A stretch of 64,000 bases of DNA from an uncultured Bacteroides sp. GTDB taxonomy: Bacteria; Bacteroidota; Bacteroidia; Bacteroidales; Bacteroidaceae. A program made the translations under genes and the position numbers. Positions 19,175-29,610 of the stretch are shown here, piece by piece (position 1 is the stretch's first letter; each line of letters opens with the position of its first letter). The DNA is taken from contig CAMTOQ010000010.1 of NCBI GenBank assembly GCA_947074205.1, positions 1 through 64,000 on the forward strand. The letters are read 5' to 3'. The notes under the pieces were generated by a model. It saw only the letters and a program-made list of their open reading frames with translations, searched no databases and was not told the origin of the DNA.

Positions 19175-21061
19175 TTAAAACTGATAAACTTGCTCAATAT
19201 AATTAATAAACGCTTCATTTAAAAGCTTCACACCACCCGGTGTCGGGTAGTCGCCACTAAAGTACCAATCACCTTTGTGATTAGGACACGACTCGTGCAA
19301 ACCGCTTAAAGGTTGATAAACGATCTCAACTTTAGCATTGGTTCCTTTAGGGGTAAGCAGCTCGACCATTTTAGCCGAAATTTCTTCGTCAGTAAATGGT
19401 GCATATATTTCTTTTACGTAGTTTACCATTTGTTCTTTTGGCAAACCTACCTGCTCTTTCGACTTACGATAAGCTGAAGCAATAATATCTTTCATATCAC
19501 GCTCTTTCAGCAATTCGATGGCTGCCTTAAAAGCAATAAACTCACTCATACGAGCCATATCGATACCGTAATAGTCGGGATATCTCACCTGAGGAGAAGA
19601 GCTGACAATAACAATCTTCTTCGGATTGAGACGATCGAGGATACTGATGATGCTTTGACGAAGTGTAGTACCACGCACAATACTATCATCAATAACTACT
19701 AGGTTGTCTACAAAAGGAACGATGCTTCCATAGGTAACGTCGTAAACATGTGCCGCCAAATCGTTACGGCTATTGCCTTCTGCAATAAAGGTACGAAGCT
19801 TGATATCTTTTATAGCTACCTTCTCGCTTCGGATACGTCTAGCAAGAATCTTATTGAGTTCGTCCATACTAGGGTTATGGCCTAGTGCAGCGATATCTTT
19901 AATTTTAGTTTCATTGAGATAGTTGTCAAACCCTTCCAACATTCCATAAAATGCCACTTCGGCAGTATTAGGGATGAAAGAGAAGACTGTATTTTCGAGG
20001 TCATTGTTTACTGCCTTCAAAATAGACGGAACAAGCTTTTCGCCCAACGATTTACGCTCTTTATAGATATCCATATCACTACCGCGAGAGAAGTAGATAC
20101 GTTCGAATGAGCAAGCTTTTTTCTCGCGAGCCTTGTTGATTTGAGCAGTTCTTATTTTTCCGGCCTTACTGATTAACAGCGCTTGACCAGGTTGCAGCTC
20201 TTTAACTTCATCTGCAGGAACATTAAAAGCAGTTTGGATAACTGGGCGTTCTGAAGCCAATACAGCAATCTCATCATCTTGATACCAAAATGCCGGACGA
20301 ATACCCCAAGGGTCGCGTATTGCAAACGATTCACCACTACCGGTGAGACCACATATCACATAACCACCATCCCACTCTTTACTTGATGTACGAAGTACGT
20401 TCGCAAGATCAACGTGTTCTTCGATATAGTGAGTGATGTCCATTCCGGTAAGTCCATCGGCCTCTGCTAGATTGAAAAGACGCTCTACTTCACGGTCCAC
20501 TCTATGGCCCACTTGTTCAAGCATGATATATGTATCAGCATATTTGCGCGGATGTTGACCGATGGCAGTAATCCTTGCAAAGGTCTCATCTACATTAGTC
20601 ATATTGAAGTTGCCACAAAGAGCTAGATTTTTCGCACGCCAGTTGTTTCTTCTTAAGAAAGGGTGTACAAACGATATACCAGTACGACCTGTGGTGGAAT
20701 AGCGCAAATGCCCCATATATACCTCACCAGCAAATGGTAAAACCTGCTTCGCATATTCGGCATCATGTATCTGCTCTTTGCTAAGTCCTTTAAAGTTGTT
20801 TTGCACAGCTTCAAAGATTTCAGTAATAGCATCCGATCCCATTGCTCTTTCGCGAAACATATACTCTTCACCTGGATTTGCTTCAAGTTTAACACAAGCT
20901 AAGCCTGCGCCTTCCTGTCCGCGATTGTGCTGTTTCTCCATCAGCAAATACAGCTTGTTCAAGCCGTACATCCATGTGCCATACTTTTTTTCGTAGTAAT
21001 CCAGCGGTTTCAGCAAGCGAATCATTGCAACCCCGCATTCATGCTTCAATTGTTCCATCAA
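19175..21061 (-). CDS. purF: Amidophosphoribosyltransferase (PurF-like)
   Basis: Class II glutamine amidotransferase fused to a phosphoribosyltransferase, predicted to transfer glutamine nitrogen to PRPP in the first step of purine synthesis. The Ntn nucleophile is Cys9 (HECGVA), so an eight-residue propeptide must be removed, as in other PurF proteins. The PRPP loop VVIDDSIVRGTTLRQSI is intact. At 628 aa it is over 100 residues longer than classic PurF (about 470-505). Extra sequence lies in both halves and at the C-terminus (GVKLLNEAFINYIEQVY). It sits in the order glmS, purF-like, carA, carB. A more specialised role for this long form cannot be excluded. Confidence 0.85.
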   Translation of the reverse strand: MMEQLKHECGVAMIRLLKPLDYYEKKYGTWMYGLNKLYLLMEKQHNRGQEGAGLACVKLEANPGEEYMFRERAMGSDAITEIFEAVQNNFKGLSKEQIHDAEYAKQVLPFAGEVYMGHLRYSTTGRTGISFVHPFLRRNNWRAKNLALCGNFNMTNVDETFARITAIGQHPRKYADTYIMLEQVGHRVDREVERLFNLAEADGLTGMDITHYIEEHVDLANVLRTSSKEWDGGYVICGLTGSGESFAIRDPWGIRPAFWYQDDEIAVLASERPVIQTAFNVPADEVKELQPGQALLISKAGKIRTAQINKAREKKACSFERIYFSRGSDMDIYKERKSLGEKLVPSILKAVNNDLENTVFSFIPNTAEVAFYGMLEGFDNYLNETKIKDIAALGHNPSMDELNKILARRIRSEKVAIKDIKLRTFIAEGNSRNDLAAHVYDVTYGSIVPFVDNLVVIDDSIVRGTTLRQSIISILDRLNPKKIVIVSSSPQVRYPDYYGIDMARMSEFIAFKAAIELLKERDMKDIIASAYRKSKEQVGLPKEQMVNYVKEIYAPFTDEEISAKMVELLTPKGTNAKVEIVYQPLSGLHESCPNHKGDWYFSGDYPTPGGVKLLNEAFINYIEQVYQF

Positions 21062-21088
21062 ATATATTAAAGTTTATTCTATTCAAAT

Positions 21089-21134
21089 TTTGCAGACCTC
21101 ACAATGAAAATATTCAAAGCAAAATCTGCAAAAC
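21089..21134. repeat. Inverted repeat in the glmS-purF spacer
   Basis: TTTTGCAGA (21089-21097) and TCTGCAAAA (21126-21134) form a perfect 9-bp stem with a 28-base loop in the 81-bp gap between glmS and the purF-like gene. It has no T tract on the minus strand right after it and may modulate read-through. Confidence 0.45.
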
Positions 21135-21142
21135 CTAATTTT

Positions 21143-22987
21143 TTATTCTACTGTTACCGACTTAGCCAAGTTTCTCGGCTGGTCTACATCTAGCCCCTTG
21201 CACACGGCTACATGGTAGGCCAGTATCTGCAATGGGACAGTCGTTATCAACGGGTCAAGACACTCTAATGTTTCGGGTAGTTCAATACAATAGTCGGCTA
21301 TTTTGCTGATTACTGTATCACCCTCATTCACTACTGCAATAACCCTTCCTTTACGAGCTTTAATCTCTTGTATGTTACTCAATACCTTTTCATATAATGC
21401 ATTGTGAGTAGCAATCACCACAACTGGCATTTCGCTATCAATCAATGCAATCGGTCCATGCTTCATTTCTGCAGCCGGATATCCCTCGGCATGAATATAA
21501 GATATTTCTTTCAACTTAAGCGCACCTTCAAGGGCTACTGGATAAGAGTATCCACGACCAAGATAGATAAAATTGTGCGCATAGGTGAATATTTTAGATA
21601 ATTCTGCGATTTTATCATTTAGCTTCAGCACTTTTTTCATCTTTTCAGGAATACGATTCATCTCCTGAACGATCTCCAAATAATGCTCTTCAGTGATTGA
21701 GCTCTTCTCTTTTGCCAAGGTTAATGCTAGCATTGTTAGCACGGTAACCTGACCGGTGAATGCTTTAGTAGATGCTACACCAATCTCTGGACCAACGTGA
21801 ATATAAGAACCCGTATCTGTGGCGCGTGGAATAGAAGAACCAATAGCATTACATATACCATATATAAAGGCACCTCTACTTCTTGCCAACTCTACTGCTG
21901 CTAGAGTATCGGCAGTTTCTCCACTTTGAGAGATAGCTATCACCACGTCATCTTCATTGATAACCGGATCGCGATAACGAAACTCCGAAGCATATTCTAC
22001 TTCTACAGGAATACGACAAAAGCTCTCAATAAGTTGCTTCCCAATAAGGGCAGCGTGCCATGAAGTACCGCAAGCAACAAATATAAAACGTTTAGCCTTG
22101 AGCAATCTTTCTTTATGATCGATTACTGCAGATAGCACTACATTAGTACCTTCTACATTGACACGACCACGCATACAATCGTTGATACAATCGGGCTGCT
22201 CAAAAATCTCCTTGAGCATAAAGTGAGGATAGCCTCCTTTTTCCAACTGACCTAAATTCAAGGTAACAGTTTTTACTTCAGGGGTTACCTCTATATTGTG
22301 GAGATTGACAACTTTCAAATCTTGATTTCTGTCAATCACTGCAATCTCTTCATCTTTAAGATAGACTACCTTATCTGTATACTCTACAATAGGAGTGGCA
22401 TCTGAGGCTAAGAAGAATTCATCTTCACCAATACCTACTACTAGCGGACTACTTTTGCGAGCTGCGATAATTTGATCGGGATGCCCTTTTTCAAGTACGG
22501 CAATGGCATAGGCGCCAATAACTTCGCGCAAAGCCAACTGCACAGCAGATAAAAGGTCAAGATTATTAGTTACCTTAATATATTCTATCAGCTGAACCAA
22601 TACTTCAGTATCAGTGCTACTTTTGAATTCATATCCTTTAGCTTGAAGTTTCTCCTTGAGAGTAGCATAGTTTTCTATGATACCGTTATGGATAAGAGCC
22701 AAAGTTTCTGTCGACGAGTAGTGGGGATGAGCATTAGCTGAACAAGGTTCTCCGTGTGTAGCCCATCTTGTGTGCGCTATACCAATAGTACCTGTTGTGT
22801 CTTTTTGCTCTGCAAAACCCTCAAGCTCGCTAACCTTACCTTTAGCTTTGTAGACATTTAATTGATTGTCTGTGTTGATCAGTGCCACACCAGCACTGTC
22901 ATATCCTCTATATTCCAGGCGCTTGAGCCCTTTTATTAATATTGGGTACGCGTCTTTTTTACCAATATAACCAACAATACCACACAT
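21143..22987 (-). CDS. glmS: Glutamine--fructose-6-phosphate aminotransferase
   Basis: Makes glucosamine-6-phosphate for cell wall and LPS. The 614-aa length is typical. The class II GATase begins with nucleophile Cys2 (MCGIVGYIG) and RLEYRGYDSAG. Two SIS sugar-isomerase domains follow (FVACGTSWHAAL, SQSGETADT; then YLGRGYSYPVALEGALKLKEISYIHAEG). The C-terminus NLAKSVTVE is the family's conserved end, which confirms an intact gene. It is the first gene of the leftward operon with purF-like, carA and carB, and is divergent from gltB across 695 bp. I see no glmS-ribozyme core in its leader. Confidence 0.98.
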   Translation of the reverse strand: MCGIVGYIGKKDAYPILIKGLKRLEYRGYDSAGVALINTDNQLNVYKAKGKVSELEGFAEQKDTTGTIGIAHTRWATHGEPCSANAHPHYSSTETLALIHNGIIENYATLKEKLQAKGYEFKSSTDTEVLVQLIEYIKVTNNLDLLSAVQLALREVIGAYAIAVLEKGHPDQIIAARKSSPLVVGIGEDEFFLASDATPIVEYTDKVVYLKDEEIAVIDRNQDLKVVNLHNIEVTPEVKTVTLNLGQLEKGGYPHFMLKEIFEQPDCINDCMRGRVNVEGTNVVLSAVIDHKERLLKAKRFIFVACGTSWHAALIGKQLIESFCRIPVEVEYASEFRYRDPVINEDDVVIAISQSGETADTLAAVELARSRGAFIYGICNAIGSSIPRATDTGSYIHVGPEIGVASTKAFTGQVTVLTMLALTLAKEKSSITEEHYLEIVQEMNRIPEKMKKVLKLNDKIAELSKIFTYAHNFIYLGRGYSYPVALEGALKLKEISYIHAEGYPAAEMKHGPIALIDSEMPVVVIATHNALYEKVLSNIQEIKARKGRVIAVVNEGDTVISKIADYCIELPETLECLDPLITTVPLQILAYHVAVCKGLDVDQPRNLAKSVTVE

Positions 22988-23015
22988 AATTATTTAATTT
23001 TGACGTTTTTCGCTG

Positions 23016-23023
23016 CAAAGATA
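23016..23023 (-). promoter_or_regulatory. -7 element (TATCTTTG) for the glmS operon
   Basis: The minus-strand TATCTTTG matches TAnnTTTG exactly, 29 bp before the glmS start codon. The matching -33 element is unclear. Confidence 0.45.
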
Positions 23024-23202
23024 AATAAATATTGCGTTCATAAAAAGTCTATGGTGCAAGAAAAATCAGATTATCCAACAAAAGAATAATCACCCATAGA
23101 AAAACAAAAGATTACACACAATAAAAAAAGAAATATATTGCGAGAAATAAACGACCAAGGCTACCCTTGCAAAACACTAGTAACAACCCAAAACATAGGC
23201 AC

Positions 23203-23282
23203 GGCTACTCAGCTCGCTGGCAAGGGCTACTCACCGAGCTGGCAAGCTGTTGCCACCGAGCAGGCAAGGGCTATCCACCAAA
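23203..23282. repeat. Modular palindromic repeat, copy B (left end degraded)
   Basis: This copy is oriented opposite to copy A. GCTACTCACCGAG, GCAAGCTGTTGCCA and the end module GCTATCCACCAAA match the reverse complement of 5231-5322. The right terminus is intact. The left terminus (TTTGGTG) is missing, replaced by GGCTACTCAGCTCGCTGG. A further fragment (AAGGCTACCCTTGC) lies just upstream at about 23158. It sits in the glmS/gltB divergent spacer. Confidence 0.75.
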
Positions 23283-23621
23283 CCTAGTTTTCGCACCTCC
23301 AAACAAGACTGATTATCAAGCTTATATGATTTTCACTAAAAATTGATTCTAACTTCTGTCAAAAACCCCACCACTCCCAAATATTAGTTAAAGAACAGAG
23401 CAATAACCCTCAAAAAATCACAAAATCAATCAACTGCAAAACAGGCACTTTCAAAAAATACACGAGACATACGTTACTATTTATCATTTTATATGGTTTA
23501 TTTCTTTCTTTTCATTACTTTTGCCACACATTTTAGAGCGTATTGATATATAAACATGTGTTAAATAGTGAGTAAATAGTTAAATTCATGGCTTATATAT
23601 AACATAATGAAATTAAATTTA

Positions 23622-23629
23622 TATTTTTG
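23622..23629 (+). promoter_or_regulatory. -7 element (TATTTTTG) for gltBD-asnB
   Basis: TATTTTTG matches TAnnTTTG, 53 bp before gltB. A second candidate, TACTTTTG, lies at 23516-23523. Neither has a clean TTTG -33, so the operon may depend on an activator; that is inference. Confidence 0.4.
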
Positions 23630-23682
23630 CGACTCAGATTGACAGAATAAATAGGTATTATAAGATTATAAAGCTAAACAGA

Positions 23683-26600
23683 ATGAAAAAAAGAGAACTT
23701 TTTAACAACAAAACAGAAGAGCTGTCTTACCTACGACAGCCACAGCAATTTGGGCTGTATGATGCCGCAAACGAGCACGACGCTTGTGGTGTAGGTATGA
23801 TTGTTAATATTCAAGGAAGTAAATCGCACGACATTGTTGAAGCCGCACTCAAAGTTCTGGAAAACATGCGCCATCGTGGTGCAGAGGGAGCCGATAACAA
23901 GACTGGAGATGGAGCAGGTATTATGCTTCAAATTCCTCATGAATTCATTTTGTTACAAGGCATCCCAGTTCCTGAAAAAGGCAAATATGGAACAGGTCTT
24001 CTTTTTCTACCAAAAAATACAAAAGATCAAGCTGACATTCTAAGCATCATCATTGAGGAGATTGAGAAAGAAGGTTTGACATTGATGCACCTTCGCAACG
24101 TGCCAACCTGCCCTGAAATCCTGGGCGAATCTGCTTTGGCTACCGAACCCGATACAAAGCAAATTTTCATTACCGGCTTTGGCGATAGCGAGACTGCTAA
24201 TATCAAACTCTATTTGATTCGTAAAAGAATTGAAAATAGAGTAAGAAACTCGGCTATACCTACAAGAAACGATTTTTATATTGTTTCGTTGTCTACTAAA
24301 AGCATAGTATATAAAGGTATGCTTTCTTCTATGCAGCTACGCAATTACTTCCCCGATCTTACTAATAGCTATTTCACAAGTGGCCTTGCATTGGTTCACT
24401 CTCGTTTTAGTACAAATACCTTCCCTACTTGGGGATTGGCTCAACCTTTCCGCCTACTTGCCCATAATGGTGAGATCAACACTGTTCGCGGTAACCGTGG
24501 ATGGATGGAAGCTCGTGAAAGTGTACTATCAAACCCAGTATTGGGAGATATTAAAGACCTTAGACCAATCGTTCAACCTGGTATGAGTGATAGTGCGTCA
24601 CTAGACAATGTATTGGAATACCTTACCATGTCTGGACTTAGCTTGCCTCATGCAATGGCGATGTTGGTTCCAGAATCGTTCAACGAAAAAAATCCTATTA
24701 GCGAAGACTTAAAGGCATTCTATGAATATCATTCTATCTTGATGGAACCATGGGATGGTCCTGCTGCTTTGCTTTTCAGTGATGGCCGCTTTGCCGGTGG
24801 TATGCTAGACCGCAATGGTCTTCGTCCAGCTCGCTACCTTATCACTAAGAGCGACATGATGGTCGTGGCTAGTGAAGTAGGTGTAATGGATTTCGAACCT
24901 GGAGATATCAAGGAAAAAGGTCGCCTTCAACCTGGTAAGATTCTCTTGGTCGACACTGAAAAAGGAGAAATATACTATGATGGCGAATTGAAAAAACAGT
25001 TGGCTGATGCACATCCTTATCGTGCTTGGCTAGCTACCAACCGTATAGATTTGGACGAACTAAAAAGTGGACGTAAAGTGTCACAAAGTTTGCCCAATTA
25101 CGATAAAATGCTCCACACCTTTGGCTACTCAAAAGAGGATATCGAAAAGGTTATCGCTCCGATGGCAGAGACTGGTGCAGAGCCTATACACTCTATGGGT
25201 AATGATACTCCATTGGCAGTGTTATCTGACAAACCACAACTATTGTACAACTACTTCCGCCAACAGTTTGCGCAAGTTACCAATCCTCCTATCGACCCTA
25301 TTCGTGAAGAGTTGGTGATGTCATTGAGCGAATTTATTGGTGCAGTTGGCAAAAACGTTTTGATTCCAGACGAAAGCCACTGTAAAATGGTGCGTCTGAA
25401 TCATCCTATTTTGAGCAATGCGCAGCTTGACATTCTTTGCAACATCCGTTACAAAGGTTTCAACACCATTAAATTGCCTATCGTTTTCGAAGCTGCAAAA
25501 GGCAAAACAGGTTTGCAAGATGCGATTGCCGAACTATGCAAAAAGGCTGAAGATTCGGTTTCAGAAGGTGTTAATTACATCGTGTTGACCGACCGTAATG
25601 TAGACGAGAAATATGCCGCCATTCCTTCACTTCTTGCAGTAAGCGCTGTACATCACCATCTGATCTCGGTGGGTAAACGTGTTCAAACGGCCCTTATCGT
25701 TGAAAGTGGTGAAATTCGCGAAGTGATGCATGCAGCTCTTCTTCTAGGTTTTGGTGCAAGTGCGCTAAATCCTTATATGGCTTTTGCTGTTCTAGATAAG
25801 TTGATTGCCGAGAAAGAGATTCAGTTAGACTATGCAACTGCACAGAAGAACTATATTAAAGCTATCTGCAAAGGTCTATTCAAGATTATGAGTAAGATGG
25901 GTATCAGTACTATTCGTTCATATCGCGGTGCTAAGATTTTCGAAGCAGTAGGTTTGAGCGAAGAATTGAGCAACGCTTATTTCGGCGGTTTAAGCTCTAA
26001 GATATCTGGTATCCGCCTTGACGAAGTAGCCAACGATGCTATTGCTATGCATGCCCAAGGATTCAAAACTGAGGCCGAAAAACAAAGACTTGTAAACAAG
26101 GGTGTATTCCACTTCCGTAAAAACGGCGAAGAGCATGCTTGGAACCCTGAAACTATCAGCAACCTGCAATTGGCTACTCGCTTGGGAAGCTACAAGAAAT
26201 TCAAAGAATATTCGTCACTTGTTGACAACAAAAAAGCACCTATCTTCCTTCGCGATTTCTTAGGATTCAAAACTAGCCCTATCAGTATCGATAAAGTAGA
26301 ATCTGCAGAAAGCATTATGCGTCGTTTCGTTACAGGTGCAATGAGTTACGGCTCTATCAGCAAGGAGGCTCACGAGGCTATGGCCATTGCTATGAATGCT
26401 ATACATGGACGAAGCAATACCGGTGAAGGTGGTGAAGATGCAGAGCGTTTCACTCCTCGCGCTGATGGAACTTCTCTTCGTAGTGCTATCAAACAAGTTG
26501 CTTCTGGTCGCTTCGGTGTAACTACAGAGTATCTTGTTAACGCTGATGAGATTCAAATCAAGGTGGCACAAGGTGCTAAACCTGGCGAAGGTGGTCAGCT

Positions 26601-28227
26601 TCCAGGCTATAAAGTAGATAAGATCATTGCTAAGACACGTCACTCTATCCCTGGTATTTCATTGATATCTCCTCCACCTCATCATGATATCTACTCTATC
26701 GAAGACTTAGCTCAACTAATCTTCGACTTGAAGAATGTGAACCCTAAAGCTAAAATTAGCGTAAAGCTAGTAGCCGAAAGTGGTGTGGGTACAATTGCTG
26801 CCGGTGTAGCTAAAGCTAAAGCCGACCTCATTGTAATCTCGGGTGCCGAAGGTGGTACAGGTGCTTCACCTGCCTCTTCTATCCGCTATGCAGGTATCTC
26901 TCCTGAACTTGGCTTAAGCGAAACTCAACAAACGCTTGTATTGAATGGTCTTCGTGGCCAAGTAATGCTTCAAGTTGACGGACAACTTAAGACAGGACGC
27001 GACATTGTTTTGATGGCGATGTTGGGAGCTGAAGAATATGGTTTTGCAACTTCTGCACTTATCGTATTGGGATGTGTGATGATGCGTAAGTGTCATATGA
27101 ATACTTGTCCTGTAGGTGTAGCTACACAAAACGAAGAGCTGCGCAAACGCTTCCTTGGCCGTAGCGAGTACTTGGTTAACTTCTTCCGTTTCTTAGCAGA
27201 AGAGGTACGCGAACATCTTGCTGAAATCGGTGTAGAGCGTTTAGATGATATCATTGGTCGCACAGATCTTATCTTGAGAAAAGAAGATGACGGATGTGAA
27301 AAGCACAAGCTCATCGATTTTAGTAAAATGTTGGCACGTGTGGACAACAATGCAGCAATTCGCAATGTGACTATTCAAGATCATGGAATTTCGACTGTAA
27401 AAGATGTAACTATCTTACACGCAGCTCAAGAAGCTATCGATTCTTTGAAAGAAGTCTCTTTAGAATATACAATCGCTAATACAGACCGTGCTGTAGGTGC
27501 AATGCTTTCGGGAGCTATCGCAACTAAACATGGCGAAAAAGGATTGCCCGAACATACTATCAACGTTAAGTTCAAAGGCTCGGCAGGACAGTCGTTTGGC
27601 GCATTCTTAACACCTGGTGTTAACTTCAAACTAGAAGGCGAAGCTAATGACTATTTAGGTAAAGGCCTTAGCGGTGGACGCATCTCAGTGCTGCCTCCTG
27701 TAAGAAGTAATTTCGATGCAGAAAACAATATAATCGCCGGTAACACCATCCTTTATGGAGCAACTAGCGGTGAAGTTTATATCAACGGCCGCGTGGGCGA
27801 GCGCTTTGCTGTGCGCAACTCGGGAGCTGTTGTTGTAGTAGAAGGCGTTGGTGATCACTGCTGCGAATATATGACCGGTGGTCGTGTAGTAGTACTAGGC
27901 GAAACAGGACGTAACTTCGCCGCAGGTATGAGTGGCGGTGTGGCTTATGTATGGAACAAGAATGGCAACTTCGACTACTTCTGCAACATGGAGATGGTAG
28001 AACTTTCGCTCATCGAAGAAGCTAGCTATCGCAAAGAGTTGCACGAATTGATTCGTCAACACTACCTATACACAGGTTCTAAGTTGGCACGCACTATGCT
28101 AGACGATTGGAATCGTTATGTAGATCAGTTTATTCAAGTTGTACCAATTGAATACAAAAAGGTATTACAAGAAGAACAAATGAAAAAGTTGCAGCAGAAA
28201 ATTGCTGATATGCAACGCGATTACTAA
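23683..28227 (+). CDS. gltB: Glutamate synthase large subunit
   Basis: Ammonia-assimilation enzyme: glutamine + 2-oxoglutarate -> 2 glutamate. The 1514-aa length is standard. The class II GATase domain has nucleophile Cys35 (DACGVG) after a 34-residue leader, which in GltB proteins is normally removed. The FMN synthase domain carries the 3Fe-4S cysteines Cys1131, Cys1137 and Cys1142 (C-x5-C-x4-C). The C-terminal GXGXG beta-helix has the repeats GDHCCEYMTGG and GRNFAAGMSGG. gltD follows 21 bp later and asnB after that, so the three form an operon. Confidence 0.98.
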   Translation: MKKRELFNNKTEELSYLRQPQQFGLYDAANEHDACGVGMIVNIQGSKSHDIVEAALKVLENMRHRGAEGADNKTGDGAGIMLQIPHEFILLQGIPVPEKGKYGTGLLFLPKNTKDQADILSIIIEEIEKEGLTLMHLRNVPTCPEILGESALATEPDTKQIFITGFGDSETANIKLYLIRKRIENRVRNSAIPTRNDFYIVSLSTKSIVYKGMLSSMQLRNYFPDLTNSYFTSGLALVHSRFSTNTFPTWGLAQPFRLLAHNGEINTVRGNRGWMEARESVLSNPVLGDIKDLRPIVQPGMSDSASLDNVLEYLTMSGLSLPHAMAMLVPESFNEKNPISEDLKAFYEYHSILMEPWDGPAALLFSDGRFAGGMLDRNGLRPARYLITKSDMMVVASEVGVMDFEPGDIKEKGRLQPGKILLVDTEKGEIYYDGELKKQLADAHPYRAWLATNRIDLDELKSGRKVSQSLPNYDKMLHTFGYSKEDIEKVIAPMAETGAEPIHSMGNDTPLAVLSDKPQLLYNYFRQQFAQVTNPPIDPIREELVMSLSEFIGAVGKNVLIPDESHCKMVRLNHPILSNAQLDILCNIRYKGFNTIKLPIVFEAAKGKTGLQDAIAELCKKAEDSVSEGVNYIVLTDRNVDEKYAAIPSLLAVSAVHHHLISVGKRVQTALIVESGEIREVMHAALLLGFGASALNPYMAFAVLDKLIAEKEIQLDYATAQKNYIKAICKGLFKIMSKMGISTIRSYRGAKIFEAVGLSEELSNAYFGGLSSKISGIRLDEVANDAIAMHAQGFKTEAEKQRLVNKGVFHFRKNGEEHAWNPETISNLQLATRLGSYKKFKEYSSLVDNKKAPIFLRDFLGFKTSPISIDKVESAESIMRRFVTGAMSYGSISKEAHEAMAIAMNAIHGRSNTGEGGEDAERFTPRADGTSLRSAIKQVASGRFGVTTEYLVNADEIQIKVAQGAKPGEGGQLPGYKVDKIIAKTRHSIPGISLISPPPHHDIYSIEDLAQLIFDLKNVNPKAKISVKLVAESGVGTIAAGVAKAKADLIVISGAEGGTGASPASSIRYAGISPELGLSETQQTLVLNGLRGQVMLQVDGQLKTGRDIVLMAMLGAEEYGFATSALIVLGCVMMRKCHMNTCPVGVATQNEELRKRFLGRSEYLVNFFRFLAEEVREHLAEIGVERLDDIIGRTDLILRKEDDGCEKHKLIDFSKMLARVDNNAAIRNVTIQDHGISTVKDVTILHAAQEAIDSLKEVSLEYTIANTDRAVGAMLSGAIATKHGEKGLPEHTINVKFKGSAGQSFGAFLTPGVNFKLEGEANDYLGKGLSGGRISVLPPVRSNFDAENNIIAGNTILYGATSGEVYINGRVGERFAVRNSGAVVVVEGVGDHCCEYMTGGRVVVLGETGRNFAAGMSGGVAYVWNKNGNFDYFCNMEMVELSLIEEASYRKELHELIRQHYLYTGSKLARTMLDDWNRYVDQFIQVVPIEYKKVLQEEQMKKLQQKIADMQRDY

Positions 28228-28248
28228 CCAATAAAAGACTAAAACAAA

Positions 28249-29592
28249 ATGGGAGATCCTAAAGCATTTTTAAATATACACCGCAAGGAGGCCGGTTATC
28301 GCCCCGTACACGAACGCATCACTGACTATGGCGAAGTGGAGCAAACATTGAATACTAACGACCGCCGACTTCAGGCTTCACGCTGCATGGACTGCGGTGT
28401 GCCCTTCTGCCACTGGGCTTGCCCACTAGGCAACAAGCAGCCTGAATGGCAGGACTATCTCTATAAAGGTAAATGGCAAGAGGCTTATGAAGTATTATCA
28501 GAAACATGCGACTTCCCAGAGTTCACAGGACGTATCTGTCCTGCTCTGTGCGAAAAGAGCTGCGTTTTGAAGCTATCTTCAGAAGAGCCTGTTACAATCC
28601 GTGAGAACGAGGCTGCTATCGTAGAGGCTGCTTTTAGAGAAGGCTATGTGGTTCCTCGCCTACCTAAACGAAATGGTAAGAAAGTAGCTGTAATCGGTGC
28701 CGGTCCTGCAGGTTTGGTAGTTGCTAACCAGCTAAACCAAAAAGGCTATCAAGTAACTCTCTTCGACAAAGCTGAAGCTCCTGGAGGTTTGCTGCGCTAC
28801 GGTATTCCAAACTTCAAGCTAAATAAAAACATCATCGACCGTCGAATGAAGCTTCTGAAAGAAGAAGGCATCGAATTCAAGATGAGTAGCAATATCGATC
28901 TCAACAAGCTGCCAGAAGGTTTTGATGCCTATGCACTATGTACAGGAGCCGAAGTTGCACGCGACCTCACTATTCCTGGACGTGAACTAAAGGGCATTCA
29001 CCTTGCTTTGGAGATGTTGGCACAACAAAATCGTATACTCGATGGTATCAGCTTCACTAAAGATCAACTCGTCAATGCTAAAGGTAAAAAGGTATTGGTG
29101 ATCGGTGGTGGTGACACAGGTTCCGACTGTATTGGTACTAGCGTAAGACACGGTGCAACTCAAGTTACACAAATCGAAATCATGCCTCAACCTCCTGTAG
29201 GTCACAACCCTGCTACACCTTGGCCACAATGGCCTGTAGTACTCAAAACTACATCAAGCCATGAGGAAGGCTGTACACGCCGTTGGTCATTGGCTTCTAA
29301 CAAATTCATCGGTAAAAACGGAAAAGTAACCGGTGTAGAGGTAGAAGAAGTTGAATGGATACCAGGCGAAAACGGTGGTCGTATGACGATGAAACCAACT
29401 GGCAAAAAAGAAGTAATTGAAGCAGATATGGTGATGTTGGCCATGGGATTCCTCAAAACAGAGCATCCTAAATATGCAGACAATGTATTCGTAGCGGGTG
29501 ATGCAGCGATGGGTGCAAGTCTTGTAGTGAGAGCTATGGCCGATGCACGTAAAACTGCAGCACAAATCGACAGCTTCTTGCAAAATAAATAA
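28249..29592 (+). CDS. gltD: Glutamate synthase small subunit (NADPH-dependent)
   Basis: Supplies electrons from NAD(P)H to GltB. The 447-aa protein has an N-terminal cysteine-rich region that binds two iron-sulfur clusters (CMDCGVPFCHWACPLG, then CPALCEKSC). Next come an FAD Rossmann motif (VAVIGAGPAGLVVA) and a NADPH Rossmann motif (VLVIGGGDTGSDC). The FAD-binding end (VFVAGDAAMGASLVVRAM) is intact. It is close behind gltB. Confidence 0.97.
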   Translation: MGDPKAFLNIHRKEAGYRPVHERITDYGEVEQTLNTNDRRLQASRCMDCGVPFCHWACPLGNKQPEWQDYLYKGKWQEAYEVLSETCDFPEFTGRICPALCEKSCVLKLSSEEPVTIRENEAAIVEAAFREGYVVPRLPKRNGKKVAVIGAGPAGLVVANQLNQKGYQVTLFDKAEAPGGLLRYGIPNFKLNKNIIDRRMKLLKEEGIEFKMSSNIDLNKLPEGFDAYALCTGAEVARDLTIPGRELKGIHLALEMLAQQNRILDGISFTKDQLVNAKGKKVLVIGGGDTGSDCIGTSVRHGATQVTQIEIMPQPPVGHNPATPWPQWPVVLKTTSSHEEGCTRRWSLASNKFIGKNGKVTGVEVEEVEWIPGENGGRMTMKPTGKKEVIEADMVMLAMGFLKTEHPKYADNVFVAGDAAMGASLVVRAMADARKTAAQIDSFLQNK

Positions 29593-29610
29593 TCTAACAG
29601 AAAAAAGAGA

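Larger units (their letters stand above)
22988..23682. other. Long divergent spacer between glmS and gltB
   Basis: A 695-bp AT-rich spacer without a credible ORF. It contains a -7 element for glmS at 23016-23023, a truncated copy of the palindromic repeat at 23203-23282, and -7 candidates for gltB at 23516-23523 (TACTTTTG) and 23622-23629 (TATTTTTG). The middle portion, 23030-23200, holds nothing else that I recognise. The length suggests room for nitrogen-responsive regulation of the two divergent operons, which is inference. Confidence 0.5.

Noticed and set aside
22988..23160. glmS ribozyme in the glmS leader
   Set aside because: The leader between the -7 box and the start is under 30 bases; there is no room for the ribozyme fold.
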